DNA of 64,000 nucleotides from positions 1 through 64,000 of the forward strand of contig JACJWK010000005.1 in assembly GCA_020637195.1 (NCBI GenBank), written 5' to 3'. The position numbers were made by a program, and so were the translations under genes. How positions within the stretch are numbered: the first letter of the stretch is position 1; each line of letters starts with the position of its first letter. The notes under the pieces were generated by a model. It was given only the letters and a program-made list of their open reading frames with translations. It was not told where the DNA came from and ran no database searches. Below are positions 33,814-40,975 of the stretch, piece after piece. Source of the stretch: Microthrixaceae bacterium. GTDB lineage: Bacteria; Actinomycetota; Acidimicrobiia; Acidimicrobiales; DATDAH01.

Positions 33814-35544
33814 TCAGAGGCGCGGCGGGACCCGGGCGTGGCGCCGGCTGGGGTGGCGGCCGCCCCCGAGGTCGATGGTCGCATCGCCGTCGAGGTCGAG
33901 CACCACGTCGTCCATGTCGTCCTCGTCGTCCTCGGCGCCGGGACCGACGGGCTCGAGCGGGAGCTGGGGCCCGAACAGGCTGCCCTGGCCGCGGGCCAGG
34001 CCCGCGGCCATGCCCCCGGCCCAGAGCGGGCACTCGAGCAGCGCCTCCAGCTCGGCGGCGGGCATGGCCGGTCCCACGAAGTGGCCCTGCACGTGGTGGC
34101 ACCCGTGCGCCCGGAGCATGGCGAGCACCGACTCGGTCTCGACCCCCTCGGCCGTCACCGTCAGCCCGAGGTTGCGCCCGAGCTCGATCGTGGAGCACAC
34201 GATCACCTCGTCGGCCGGCCGTTCGGCCATCCCGGAGACGAACGAGCGGTCGATCTTGATCTCGTCGACGGGCAGGCGCTGGAGGTAGGCCAACGAGGAG
34301 TAGCCCGTCCCGAAGTCGTCGACGGCGAGCCGGACGCCGAGCTCGTCCAGCTCGCGCAGCACGGTGAGCGCCCGCTCGGGATCGTCCATGATCGAGCTCT
34401 CGGTGAGCTCGAGCTGGAGGTGGCGAGCGGGTAGGCCCTGGCGTTCGAGCACGTCGCGGAGCTGGCCCGAGAGACCGGGATCGTGCAGGTTGCGGGCCGA
34501 GAGGTTCACGCTGACCACCAGGTCGAGGCCGCGTCGCCGCCAGCGGGCGATCTGGCGCAGCGACTGGGCCAGGACGTGGGTGGTGAGCGGCCGGATGAGC
34601 CCGGTGCGCTCCGCCAGGGGCACGAACTCGCCCGGGGCGAGCAGGCCCTCCTCGGGGTGGTTCCACCGCACGAGGGCCTCGACGGTCTCGACCCGCCCCG
34701 TCATCAGGTTGACCTGGGGCATGTAGTGCACGACGAGCTCGCCGCGTCCGAGCCCGGCGCGCAGATCGGCGAGCAGGGCCAGCTGACGGCGGTTGTGGTG
34801 GTCGTGCTCGGCCGCGTAGCACTCGACGGCGTGCTGGCGGGCCTTGGCGCGGTACATGGCGATGTCGGCCCGCTGGAGCAGCGTCTCGGTCGTGGCCCCG
34901 TGCTCCGGGAAGACCGCGATGCCGACGCTCGCCTCGACGTCGAGCAGGCCGTCGTCCACCGGGAAGGAGGCTTCGAGCGCCGCCACCGCCTGGCCCGCGC
35001 ACCGGCGGGCGCGCGCGGAGTCGGCGCCGTCGAGCAGGATCGCGAATTCGTCGCCGCCCAGCCGGGCCACCATGCCCTCGTCGGCGAGGGCCGCCCGGAG
35101 TCGCTCACCGACGAGCACGAGCAGCCGGTCGCCGGCGTCGTGGCCGAGCGTGTCATTGACCTCTCGGAACCGGTCCAGGTCGAGCAGCAGGACCGCCACC
35201 TGGGCCCACGCGTTGCGCCCGTCGGCGACCCGCTCGTCGAGGGCTCGACGGAAGGCGGCCCGGTTGGCGAGGCCGGTCAGCGGGTCCTGGCGCGCCCGGC
35301 GCTCGTGGTCGATGGTGACCGAGGCGGCGTGGTGCAGAGCGAGCGCGGCGAGCGCGGTCACGGCCACGAGCAGGACCACACCGAGGGCGCCCAGGGGCAC
35401 CGGGTCGCCCGGGGTCAGTGCGGCGATCGCGACCGCCACCGAGCCCGCCAGCACGACACCGGCACCGAAGGCCGCCAGCAGCCGTCCGTCGGCGCGGTCC
35501 GGGGCCGCTGCCGCCGCGCCCACGCTCCGCACCCACCTCGCCAC
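33814..35544 (-). CDS. GGDEF-EAL c-di-GMP turnover protein
   Basis: 576 residues. Two membrane helices (about 21-44 and 49-73) lead directly into a diguanylate cyclase domain with intact GGDEF at 163-167 and LDLDRFREVND. The RxxD inhibitory site before GGDEF is not preserved (ADEGMVAR). A phosphodiesterase domain follows with EALVRW (289-294), ELTESSIMDD, VDDFGTGYSS and KIDRSFV, so both activities look possible. The tail is Asp/Glu-rich and ends in a basic stretch. There is no PAS or other sensor. The GTG start has CATAGT about 8 nt upstream. It is the only c-di-GMP gene in the window. Confidence 0.92.
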   Translation of the reverse strand: MARWVRSVGAAAAAPDRADGRLLAAFGAGVVLAGSVAVAIAALTPGDPVPLGALGVVLLVAVTALAALALHHAASVTIDHERRARQDPLTGLANRAAFRRALDERVADGRNAWAQVAVLLLDLDRFREVNDTLGHDAGDRLLVLVGERLRAALADEGMVARLGGDEFAILLDGADSARARRCAGQAVAALEASFPVDDGLLDVEASVGIAVFPEHGATTETLLQRADIAMYRAKARQHAVECYAAEHDHHNRRQLALLADLRAGLGRGELVVHYMPQVNLMTGRVETVEALVRWNHPEEGLLAPGEFVPLAERTGLIRPLTTHVLAQSLRQIARWRRRGLDLVVSVNLSARNLHDPGLSGQLRDVLERQGLPARHLQLELTESSIMDDPERALTVLRELDELGVRLAVDDFGTGYSSLAYLQRLPVDEIKIDRSFVSGMAERPADEVIVCSTIELGRNLGLTVTAEGVETESVLAMLRAHGCHHVQGHFVGPAMPAAELEALLECPLWAGGMAAGLARGQGSLFGPQLPLEPVGPGAEDDEDDMDDVVLDLDGDATIDLGGGRHPSRRHARVPPRL

Positions 35545-35586
35545 CAGCAGTGACTATGCGACGAGATTGCGGAGCGTGTCAAGTCG

Positions 35587-35603
35587 TACCACTCTCCGTG
35601 GTA
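35587..35603. promoter_or_regulatory. Small inverted repeat upstream of GGDEF-EAL gene
   Basis: TACCAC (35587-35592) and GTGGTA (35598-35603) face each other across 5 nt, in the 116-bp gap between the dehydrogenase end and the GGDEF-EAL start. It could be an operator or a short terminator for the gene at 35661. Confidence 0.35.
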
Positions 35604-35660
35604 GACAAGGCCGTACAGTTCACGTTCGGTGGCCGTCCGGACGCTGGCAGCGACCAGGGC

Positions 35661-36767
35661 TCAGGGCGCGGCGCCCAGGACCTCGTCGGCGAGGCGTCGG
35701 CGCGCCCAACCCTGGTAGCCGAGGAGCAGGTCGTCCTGCTTGGCTCGCCGGTAGAAGAGGTGGGCGTCGCAGTCCCAGGTGAAGCCCACGCCGCCGTGGA
35801 TCTGGATGCACTCACCGGTGACCGCGACGGCGGCCTCGGGCACGTAGCCCTTGGCCATCGCCACGGCCTCGACCCGGACGGGCTCGTCGGCGTCGGAGGC
35901 CCACGCGGCGTAGTGGCTGCCCACCCGGGACAGCTCGAGGCGGTGGAGCATGTCGACCGCCTTGTGCTTGATGACCTGGAAGGCGGCGATGGGGCGACCG
36001 AACTGCACCCGGGTCTTGGCGTACTCGACCGCCAGGTGGTGGGCCTGCTCCATGCCCCCGACCAGCTCGGCGCACAGCGCCACCGAGGCGTCGTCGGCCA
36101 CCCGCCGCCAGGTCGCGGTGTGGTCGCCGTCGGGTCCGACCGGTTGCGCCGGGGTGTCGTCGAGCACGAGGCGAGCCACCTTGCGGCCACCGTCCCAGGT
36201 GGGCACGAGCTCGGCGTCGGGGCGCTCGACCAGGAACGTCCCCAGGCCCTCCTGGGTGCGGGCGGCCACGAGCACCCAGTCGGCCCGGTGGCCGTCGAGC
36301 ACCACGGGCTTGAGCCCGCTGAGGCGCCACCGGCCGCTCTTGCGACTGGCCCGCGTGCGCACCCGGTCCACGGGATCGCCGTGGCCGAGCTCGTCGAGGG
36401 CGACGGTGCCGGTGCACTCCGCGGCCAGCCGCGGCGTGCGGTCCGTGAGCCCCAGGCGCACCGCGGCGAGGGTGGCGAGCACCGCCGACGAGAAGTAGGG
36501 CCCGGGGAAGGGCACGCGGCCCATCTCCTCCTGCACGACGACGAGGTCGACGAGGCCCAGGCCGAGGCCGCCCTGCGCCTCGGGGACGAGCAGGCCTGTC
36601 CAGCCCAGGTCGACGAGATGGCGCCAGACCTCGTCGGTGACGCCGTCGTCGGCCTCCCACCGCTCGCGCACGTAGGCGGAGGGGCTCTCGGCGGCGAGGA
36701 AGCGGCGCACCGAGTCGCGGAGGGCCTCCTGGTCGTCGCTGAACGTGAATCGTGGCGACGTAGTCAC
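35661..36767 (-). CDS. Acyl-CoA dehydrogenase (short FadE type)
   Basis: About 368 residues from GTG 36767 (GTG 36776 adds three). FTFSDDQEALRDSVRRFLAAESP is the N-terminal helix, GWTGLLVPEAQGGLGLGLVDLVVV the first FAD-domain signature, VEYAKTRVQFGRPIAAFQVIKHK the C-terminal bundle, and IQIHGGVGFTWDCDAHLFYRRAK the FAD contact. It has the layout of the smaller subunit in heteromeric steroid-type dehydrogenases. Divergent from a second dehydrogenase across a KstR-like operator. Unlike the pair at 30 kb, here this short member is the intact one. Confidence 0.87.
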   Translation of the reverse strand: MTTSPRFTFSDDQEALRDSVRRFLAAESPSAYVRERWEADDGVTDEVWRHLVDLGWTGLLVPEAQGGLGLGLVDLVVVQEEMGRVPFPGPYFSSAVLATLAAVRLGLTDRTPRLAAECTGTVALDELGHGDPVDRVRTRASRKSGRWRLSGLKPVVLDGHRADWVLVAARTQEGLGTFLVERPDAELVPTWDGGRKVARLVLDDTPAQPVGPDGDHTATWRRVADDASVALCAELVGGMEQAHHLAVEYAKTRVQFGRPIAAFQVIKHKAVDMLHRLELSRVGSHYAAWASDADEPVRVEAVAMAKGYVPEAAVAVTGECIQIHGGVGFTWDCDAHLFYRRAKQDDLLLGYQGWARRRLADEVLGAAP

Positions 36768-36779
36768 AGGGCCCACACG

Positions 36780-36795
36780 CGAGAAAGCGTTCTCG
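36780..36795. promoter_or_regulatory. Second KstR-like palindrome
   Basis: CGAGAAAGCGTTCTCG has 6-bp arms around AGCG. Its 14-bp core (36781-36794) agrees with the operator at 5760-5773 at 12 of 14 positions. It lies 3-12 bp from the possible starts of the leftward dehydrogenase and upstream of the rightward one. The two sites tie the P450/epoxide hydrolase pair and the dehydrogenase pair to one regulator, which is not encoded in the window. Confidence 0.6.
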
Positions 36796-36854
36796 GGCGA
36801 GCGGAACCGACACCGGTTCGATCAAGGCGACGCCCAACGTCCGAGAACCCCGGA

Positions 36855-37000
36855 GGCGGAGCGGAGCGGAGCGCAGGCAGCTGGTTCCAGATCCCGAAGG
36901 GGCGACGCCCACACCGCCGACGAACCGGGCCCGGGCGACGTGGCGGAGCGGAGCGGAGCCGCGGGCAGCGCCGGTTCCAGATCCCGAAGGGGTGGCGACG
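36855..37000. repeat. Two-copy imperfect direct repeat
   Basis: Copy 1 (36855-36907) and copy 2 (36942-37000) both start with GGCGGAGCGGAGCGGAGC and end with GGTTCCAGATCCCGAAGGGG plus GGCGACG or CGACG. Start-to-start distance is 87 bp. The intervening bases differ. They fill the place where the N-terminal coding part of the dehydrogenase at 37027 should be. Confidence 0.75.
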
Positions 37001-37026
37001 AAGGAGCCACGAAGCAGACAGGCACG

Positions 37027-38103
37027 ATGAAGTCGATGGAGCGCCGGCGGGCGTGGCAGCGGCTCTTGAACGAGGGCCGGTGGGCGGCCATCAACTGGCC
37101 GAGGGAGTGGGGCGGGCGCGAGGCCACCGTCACCCAGAACGTCATCTACTCCGAGGAGTCCGCCCGCTACCGCACGCCGGGCATCTACAACGCCAACGGG
37201 CTGTGGCAGATCGGGCCCATGATCATCCGCTGGGGCACGGACGAGCAGAAGGATCTCTGGGTCCCCAACATCCTCAACGCCGACGACCACTGGTGCCAGG
37301 GCTTCACCGAGCCCGAGGCGGGCAGCGACCTCGCCAACCTGCGCACCACCGCGGTGCGCGACGGCGACGACTACGTGCTCAACGGCCAGAAGATCTGGAT
37401 CTCGAGCGCCCACATCGCCAAGTGGGGGCTCTTCCTCGTGCGCACCGATCCCGACGCCATCGCCCGGGGCGAGAAGCACGTCGGCATCACCGCGCTGATC
37501 GTCGACATGGAGGCGGACGGGATCGAGTGCCGCACCGTGCGCGACATCGCCGGCGAGGAGATGTTCAACGAGGTCTTCTTCACCGACGCCCGCGTGCCCG
37601 TGGCCTACCGCCTCGGTGACGAGGGCGCCGGCTGGCAGGTCGCGATGGGCACGCTGGGCCACGAGCGGGTCGGCACCGCCGGCCTCGCCATCTCGATGCG
37701 GGCCGACCTCGACGCCATGGTGAACCTGGCCCGCTCGGCCAACCCCGACGCCCTGCGCGACCCCGGCATCCGCGAGCGCATCGCCCGCACCCACACCGAC
37801 ATCGAGTACACGAAGCTCCTCAACTACCGGGCGCTCTCGAAGATCCTGAAGGGCGAGCCCAACTGGCCCGAGGTGCCGCTGGCCAAGCTCCAGTGGAGCC
37901 ACCTGGCCCAGACCCTCGCCGAGCTCGCCGTCGACCTGCTCGGCCCGGCGGGGATGATGGCCAAGGGCGGCCCCGACGCCGCCGACGGCGGCTCCTGGAA
38001 CCGGCTGTACCTGTACCAGCGCTACACGTCGATCGGCGCCGGCACCACCGAGGTGCAGAAGAACATCCTGGCCGACAAGGCCATCCGCCTCCCCAAGAAG
38101 TAG
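37027..38103 (+). CDS. Acyl-CoA dehydrogenase lacking its N-terminus
   Basis: 358 residues from ATG 37027. From RRAWQRLLNEGRWAAINWPREWGGREA onward it is a normal dehydrogenase: WCQGFTEPEAGSDLANL, YVLNGQKIWISSAHIAKWGLFLVRTD, EMFNEVFFTDARVPVAYRLGDEGAGW and SIGAGTTEVQKNILADKAIRLPKK. Family members have about 50 residues before this point (the first alpha-helices), and none of that is coded upstream in any frame; the repeat at 36855-37000 occupies the space. The frame stays open to an ATG at 36745, but that extension is Arg/Ser/Gly-rich and not dehydrogenase-like. AAGGAG is about 20 nt from ATG 37027, too far to be a clear ribosome site. Folding is doubtful. Confidence 0.75.
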   Translation: MKSMERRRAWQRLLNEGRWAAINWPREWGGREATVTQNVIYSEESARYRTPGIYNANGLWQIGPMIIRWGTDEQKDLWVPNILNADDHWCQGFTEPEAGSDLANLRTTAVRDGDDYVLNGQKIWISSAHIAKWGLFLVRTDPDAIARGEKHVGITALIVDMEADGIECRTVRDIAGEEMFNEVFFTDARVPVAYRLGDEGAGWQVAMGTLGHERVGTAGLAISMRADLDAMVNLARSANPDALRDPGIRERIARTHTDIEYTKLLNYRALSKILKGEPNWPEVPLAKLQWSHLAQTLAELAVDLLGPAGMMAKGGPDAADGGSWNRLYLYQRYTSIGAGTTEVQKNILADKAIRLPKK

Positions 38104-38116
38104 CGCCGGACGCGTT

Positions 38117-38160
38117 CTGGCTGCCGATTCGACCGCGGGAGCGGTCGAATCGGGAGCCAG
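38117..38160. terminator. Strong bidirectional terminator hairpin
   Basis: A perfect 12-bp stem CGATTCGACCGC/GCGGTCGAATCG with a GGGA loop (38125-38152) is extended, after a 2-nt mismatch, by CTGGCT/AGCCAG (38117-38122, 38155-38160). It lies 13 bp after the dehydrogenase stop and 23 bp before the metY stop, between convergent genes. No U tract follows on either strand. Confidence 0.8.
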
Positions 38161-38183
38161 TTCGGGTGATCCTGCCGGGCGGG

Positions 38184-39500
38184 TCAGCCGGCGGCGGCGG
38201 CGAAGCCCTTGTCGAGGTCGGCGAGGATGTCGCCGATCGACTCGATGCCGACCGACAGGCGGATCAGGCCGGGGTTCACCCCGGTGGTGCGCTGCTCGTC
38301 CTCGGTGAGCTGGCTGTGGGTCGTGCTCGACGGCTGGATGACGAGGCTGCGGACGTCGCCGATGTTGGCCAGGTGGCTGTGCAGCTCGAGCGCCTCGACG
38401 AACTTCACGCCCGCCTCCCGGCCCCCCTTGATCACGAACGCCGGCACCGAGCCGTAGCCGCGACCGCCGCCGTAGCGGTCGGCCCGGGCCTTCCACGGCG
38501 ACGAGGCGAGCCCTGGGAAGGCCACCGACTCGACCTGGTCGTGGTTGTCCAGGTACTCGGCGACGGCGAGGGCATTGCCGAAGTGGCGCTCCATGCGCAG
38601 GCTCAGGGTCTCGAGGCCCTGGAGGAACAGGAACGAGTTGAACGGCGTGGTGGCCGAGCCCAGGTCGCGCAGCAGCTGCACCCGCGCCTTGATGATGTAC
38701 GAGCCCGGGCCGAGGGCGGGCCAGTAGGCCAGGCCGTGGTAGCTCGGGTCGGGCTCGGTGAACTGCGGGAACTTGTCATTCTGGCTGAAGTCGAAGGTGC
38801 CACCGTCGACGATCACGCCGCCGATGGCGGTGCCGTGGCCGCCGATGAACTTGGTGGCGGAGTGCACGACGATGTCGGCGCCCCACTCGAGCGGGCGGAT
38901 CAGGTACGGGGTGGCCACCGTGTTGTCGACGATGAGGGGCACGCCGTGGTCGTGGGCCACCTGCGAGACGCCCTCGATGTCGAGCACGTCGTTGCGGGGG
39001 TTGCCGATCGACTCGCCGTAGAAGGCCTTGGTGTTCGGGCGCACCGCCGCCCGCCAGGCGTCGAGGTCGTCGGGGTCCTCGATGAAGGTGACCTCGATGC
39101 CGATCTTCGGCAGCGTGTAGTGGAAGAGGTTGTAGGTGCCGCCGTAAAGCGCCGCGGAGGCCACGATGTGGCTGCCGGCCTCGGCGAGGTTGAGGATGGC
39201 GAAGTGCTCGGCGGCCTGGCCGCTCGACAGCGCGAGGGCGCCGGGGATGCCCACCGCGGTCTCGGTGCCACCCTCGAGCGAGGCCATGCGGGCCTCGAAC
39301 ACGCCCTGGGTGGGGTTCATGATGCGCGTGTAGATGTTGCCCATCTCCGCCAGGGCGAACAGGTCGGCGGCGTGCTTGGTGTCGCGGAACTGGTAGGCGG
39401 TCGTCTGGTAGATCGGCACCGCCCGCGAGCCGGTGGTGGGGTCGGGCTCCTGCCCGGCGTGGATCTGGCGGGTCTCGAAGCCCCACTCGGACTGGCTCAT
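38184..39500 (-). CDS. metY: O-acetylhomoserine sulfhydrylase
   Basis: 438-residue PLP enzyme of the Cys/Met metabolism family. TRQIHAGQEPDPTTGSRAVPIYQTTAYQF opens the fold, YTRIMNPTQ and LSSGQAA bind PLP phosphate, and HSATKFIGGHG holds the Schiff-base Lys217. The long insert around FPQFTEPDPSYHG and the overall length separate MetY from the shorter MetB/MetC. It makes homocysteine from O-acetylhomoserine and sulfide. metX is not adjacent, although it often is in other actinomycetes. The ATG has a real leader of about 30 nt and a promoter at 39539-39568. Terminated by the hairpin at 38117-38160. Confidence 0.92.
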   Translation of the reverse strand: MSQSEWGFETRQIHAGQEPDPTTGSRAVPIYQTTAYQFRDTKHAADLFALAEMGNIYTRIMNPTQGVFEARMASLEGGTETAVGIPGALALSSGQAAEHFAILNLAEAGSHIVASAALYGGTYNLFHYTLPKIGIEVTFIEDPDDLDAWRAAVRPNTKAFYGESIGNPRNDVLDIEGVSQVAHDHGVPLIVDNTVATPYLIRPLEWGADIVVHSATKFIGGHGTAIGGVIVDGGTFDFSQNDKFPQFTEPDPSYHGLAYWPALGPGSYIIKARVQLLRDLGSATTPFNSFLFLQGLETLSLRMERHFGNALAVAEYLDNHDQVESVAFPGLASSPWKARADRYGGGRGYGSVPAFVIKGGREAGVKFVEALELHSHLANIGDVRSLVIQPSSTTHSQLTEDEQRTTGVNPGLIRLSVGIESIGDILADLDKGFAAAAG

Positions 39501-39538
39501 CGTCTGCCTACCTCCAGGCGTCGTCGCACGGAGGTGCC

Positions 39539-39568
39539 ACCCTAGACAGGGGCACCCAGGAAAGTCGA
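39539..39568 (-). promoter_or_regulatory. metY promoter (-35 TCGACT, 18 nt, -10 TAGGGT)
   Basis: On the reverse strand TCGACT (39563-39568) and TAGGGT (39539-39544) are 18 nt apart and face metY. The leader to ATG 39500 is about 30 nt, too short for a SAM riboswitch. Confidence 0.55.
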
Positions 39569-39591
39569 CCTGGGAGGTCGGGTATTGGGGC

Positions 39592-40779
39592 TCAGCCCAG
39601 GCGCTCGATCACGGTGGCGTTGGCCTGGCCGCCGCCCTCGCACATGGTCTGGAAGCCGTACCGGCCACCGGTGGACTCGAGGTCGTGCAGCAGGGTCGTC
39701 ATGATGCGCACGCCGCTGGCCCCGAGCGGGTGGCCGATGGCGATGGCCCCGCCGCGCGGGTTGAGGCGGGCCATGTCGGGCTCGAACTCGCGCGCCCACA
39801 TGAGGGCGATGGCGGCGAAGGCCTCGTTGCACTCCATGGTGTCGAAGTCGGCGATCGACATCCCGGAGCGCGCCAGCAGCTTGCGGGTGGCGGGGTTGGG
39901 CGCCGACAGCACGAGGTACGGGTCCTCGGCGGCGACCACCAGGTGGCGGAACGCCGCCCGCACCGGTAGGCCGTTGGCCTCGGCGTACTCTCGGCTGGCG
40001 ATGAGCATCGCGGCGGCGCCGTCGGACATCTGGGAGGCGTTGCCCGCGGTGATGTCGGGCGCCGTCTCGGGGTCCCAGCTCATCGCGCTCGGCAGCGTCG
40101 CGAGGGTCTCCATGGTGCTCTCGGGGCGGATGCCCTGGTCCCGGTCGAGGACGTCACCGGTGAGGTTGCCGTCCTCGTCCTTGAGGGGGACGGGCACGCA
40201 CTCCTGCGCGAACCAGCCGTTCTCGGTGTTCTCCCACGCCCGGCGGTGGCTCTCGACCGCCAGGGCGTCCATGTCCTCGCGGGTGACGCCGAACTTCTCG
40301 GCCAGGATCTGGCTGACCTCGAACTGGGTGGGGTGGAAGCGGCCACCGACCGCGGCGATCCAGTCCGCGCTGAACGGCCCCACGCCGCCCTTGGCGTTGG
40401 AGCCCATGGGCACCCGGCTCATCGACTCGACGCCGCACGCGATGGCCACGTCGTAGGAGCCGGCCATCACCGCCTGCGCGACGAAGTGCACGGCCTGCTG
40501 CGACGAGCCGCACTGGCGGTCGACGCTGGTGGCGGGCACGTGCCAGGGCAGGCCGGCGGCCACCCAGGCGTTGCGTGCGACGTTGTTGCTCTGCTCCCCC
40601 ACCTGGTTGACGCAGCCACCCACCACGTCGTCGATGCGGCCCGGGTCCACGTCGTTGCGCGCGAGCAGCGCCTCCAGGGTGAAGCCGAGCAGGTCGGCGG
40701 GGTGCCACGTGGCCAGCGCCCCCTTGCGCTTGCCGATCGGCGTGCGCACCGTGTCCACGATCACCGCTTCTCGCGTCAC
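39592..40779 (-). CDS. Acetyl-CoA C-acyltransferase (thiolase)
   Basis: 395 residues, GTG 40779 with AGGAG 5 nt upstream. Nucleophile Cys90 in SVDRQCGSSQQAVH, His350 in GGAIAIGHPLGASG and Cys380 in MCEGGGQAN form the complete thiolase triad. It cleaves 3-oxoacyl-CoA to acetyl- or propionyl-CoA plus a shortened acyl-CoA, the last step of the beta-oxidation set represented in this window. The sequence GGCVNQVGEQSNNVARNAWVAAG matches the steroid/long-chain FadA group more than the acetoacetyl-CoA type (inference). Confidence 0.93.
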   Translation of the reverse strand: MTREAVIVDTVRTPIGKRKGALATWHPADLLGFTLEALLARNDVDPGRIDDVVGGCVNQVGEQSNNVARNAWVAAGLPWHVPATSVDRQCGSSQQAVHFVAQAVMAGSYDVAIACGVESMSRVPMGSNAKGGVGPFSADWIAAVGGRFHPTQFEVSQILAEKFGVTREDMDALAVESHRRAWENTENGWFAQECVPVPLKDEDGNLTGDVLDRDQGIRPESTMETLATLPSAMSWDPETAPDITAGNASQMSDGAAAMLIASREYAEANGLPVRAAFRHLVVAAEDPYLVLSAPNPATRKLLARSGMSIADFDTMECNEAFAAIALMWAREFEPDMARLNPRGGAIAIGHPLGASGVRIMTTLLHDLESTGGRYGFQTMCEGGGQANATVIERLG

Positions 40780-40802
40780 CCTGTCTCCTGTCTCGCACCG
40801 GT

Positions 40803-40819
40803 GCCGGCGTCACGCCGGC
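40803..40819. promoter_or_regulatory. 17-bp palindrome upstream of thiolase
   Basis: GCCGGCGT and ACGCCGGC face each other across one C, 24 bp upstream of the thiolase start, in the divergent gap to TldD. Probable repressor site. It does not resemble the KstR-like operators. Confidence 0.45.
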
Positions 40820-40963
40820 TGCCGTTCGTCGGGGCGCCGTCGCCATGGCGTCCACCCTGGGCGCCGGTCCCCTCCGCTGCGCAACCTAGCCCCACCCCGG
40901 CGCCGAGCCCTCGGCGACCGGTCCGCCCTCGGCACCGGATCGGGCACGGTCGCCGCGACGTCG

Positions 40964-40969
40964 TACCCT
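40964..40969 (+). promoter_or_regulatory. -10 hexamer TACCCT, leaderless start
   Basis: TACCCT ends 6 nt before ATG 40976. The intervening GCCGCC has no Shine-Dalgarno character. Confidence 0.45.
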
Positions 40970-40975
40970 GCCGCC

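Noticed and set aside
35812..38496. 894-codon leftward frame opposite the dehydrogenase at 37027
   Set aside because: Antisense shadow of a clear dehydrogenase; only the high GC keeps it open.
39501..39591. SAM riboswitch before metY
   Set aside because: The leader after the recognisable promoter is about 30 nt, too short for any SAM aptamer.
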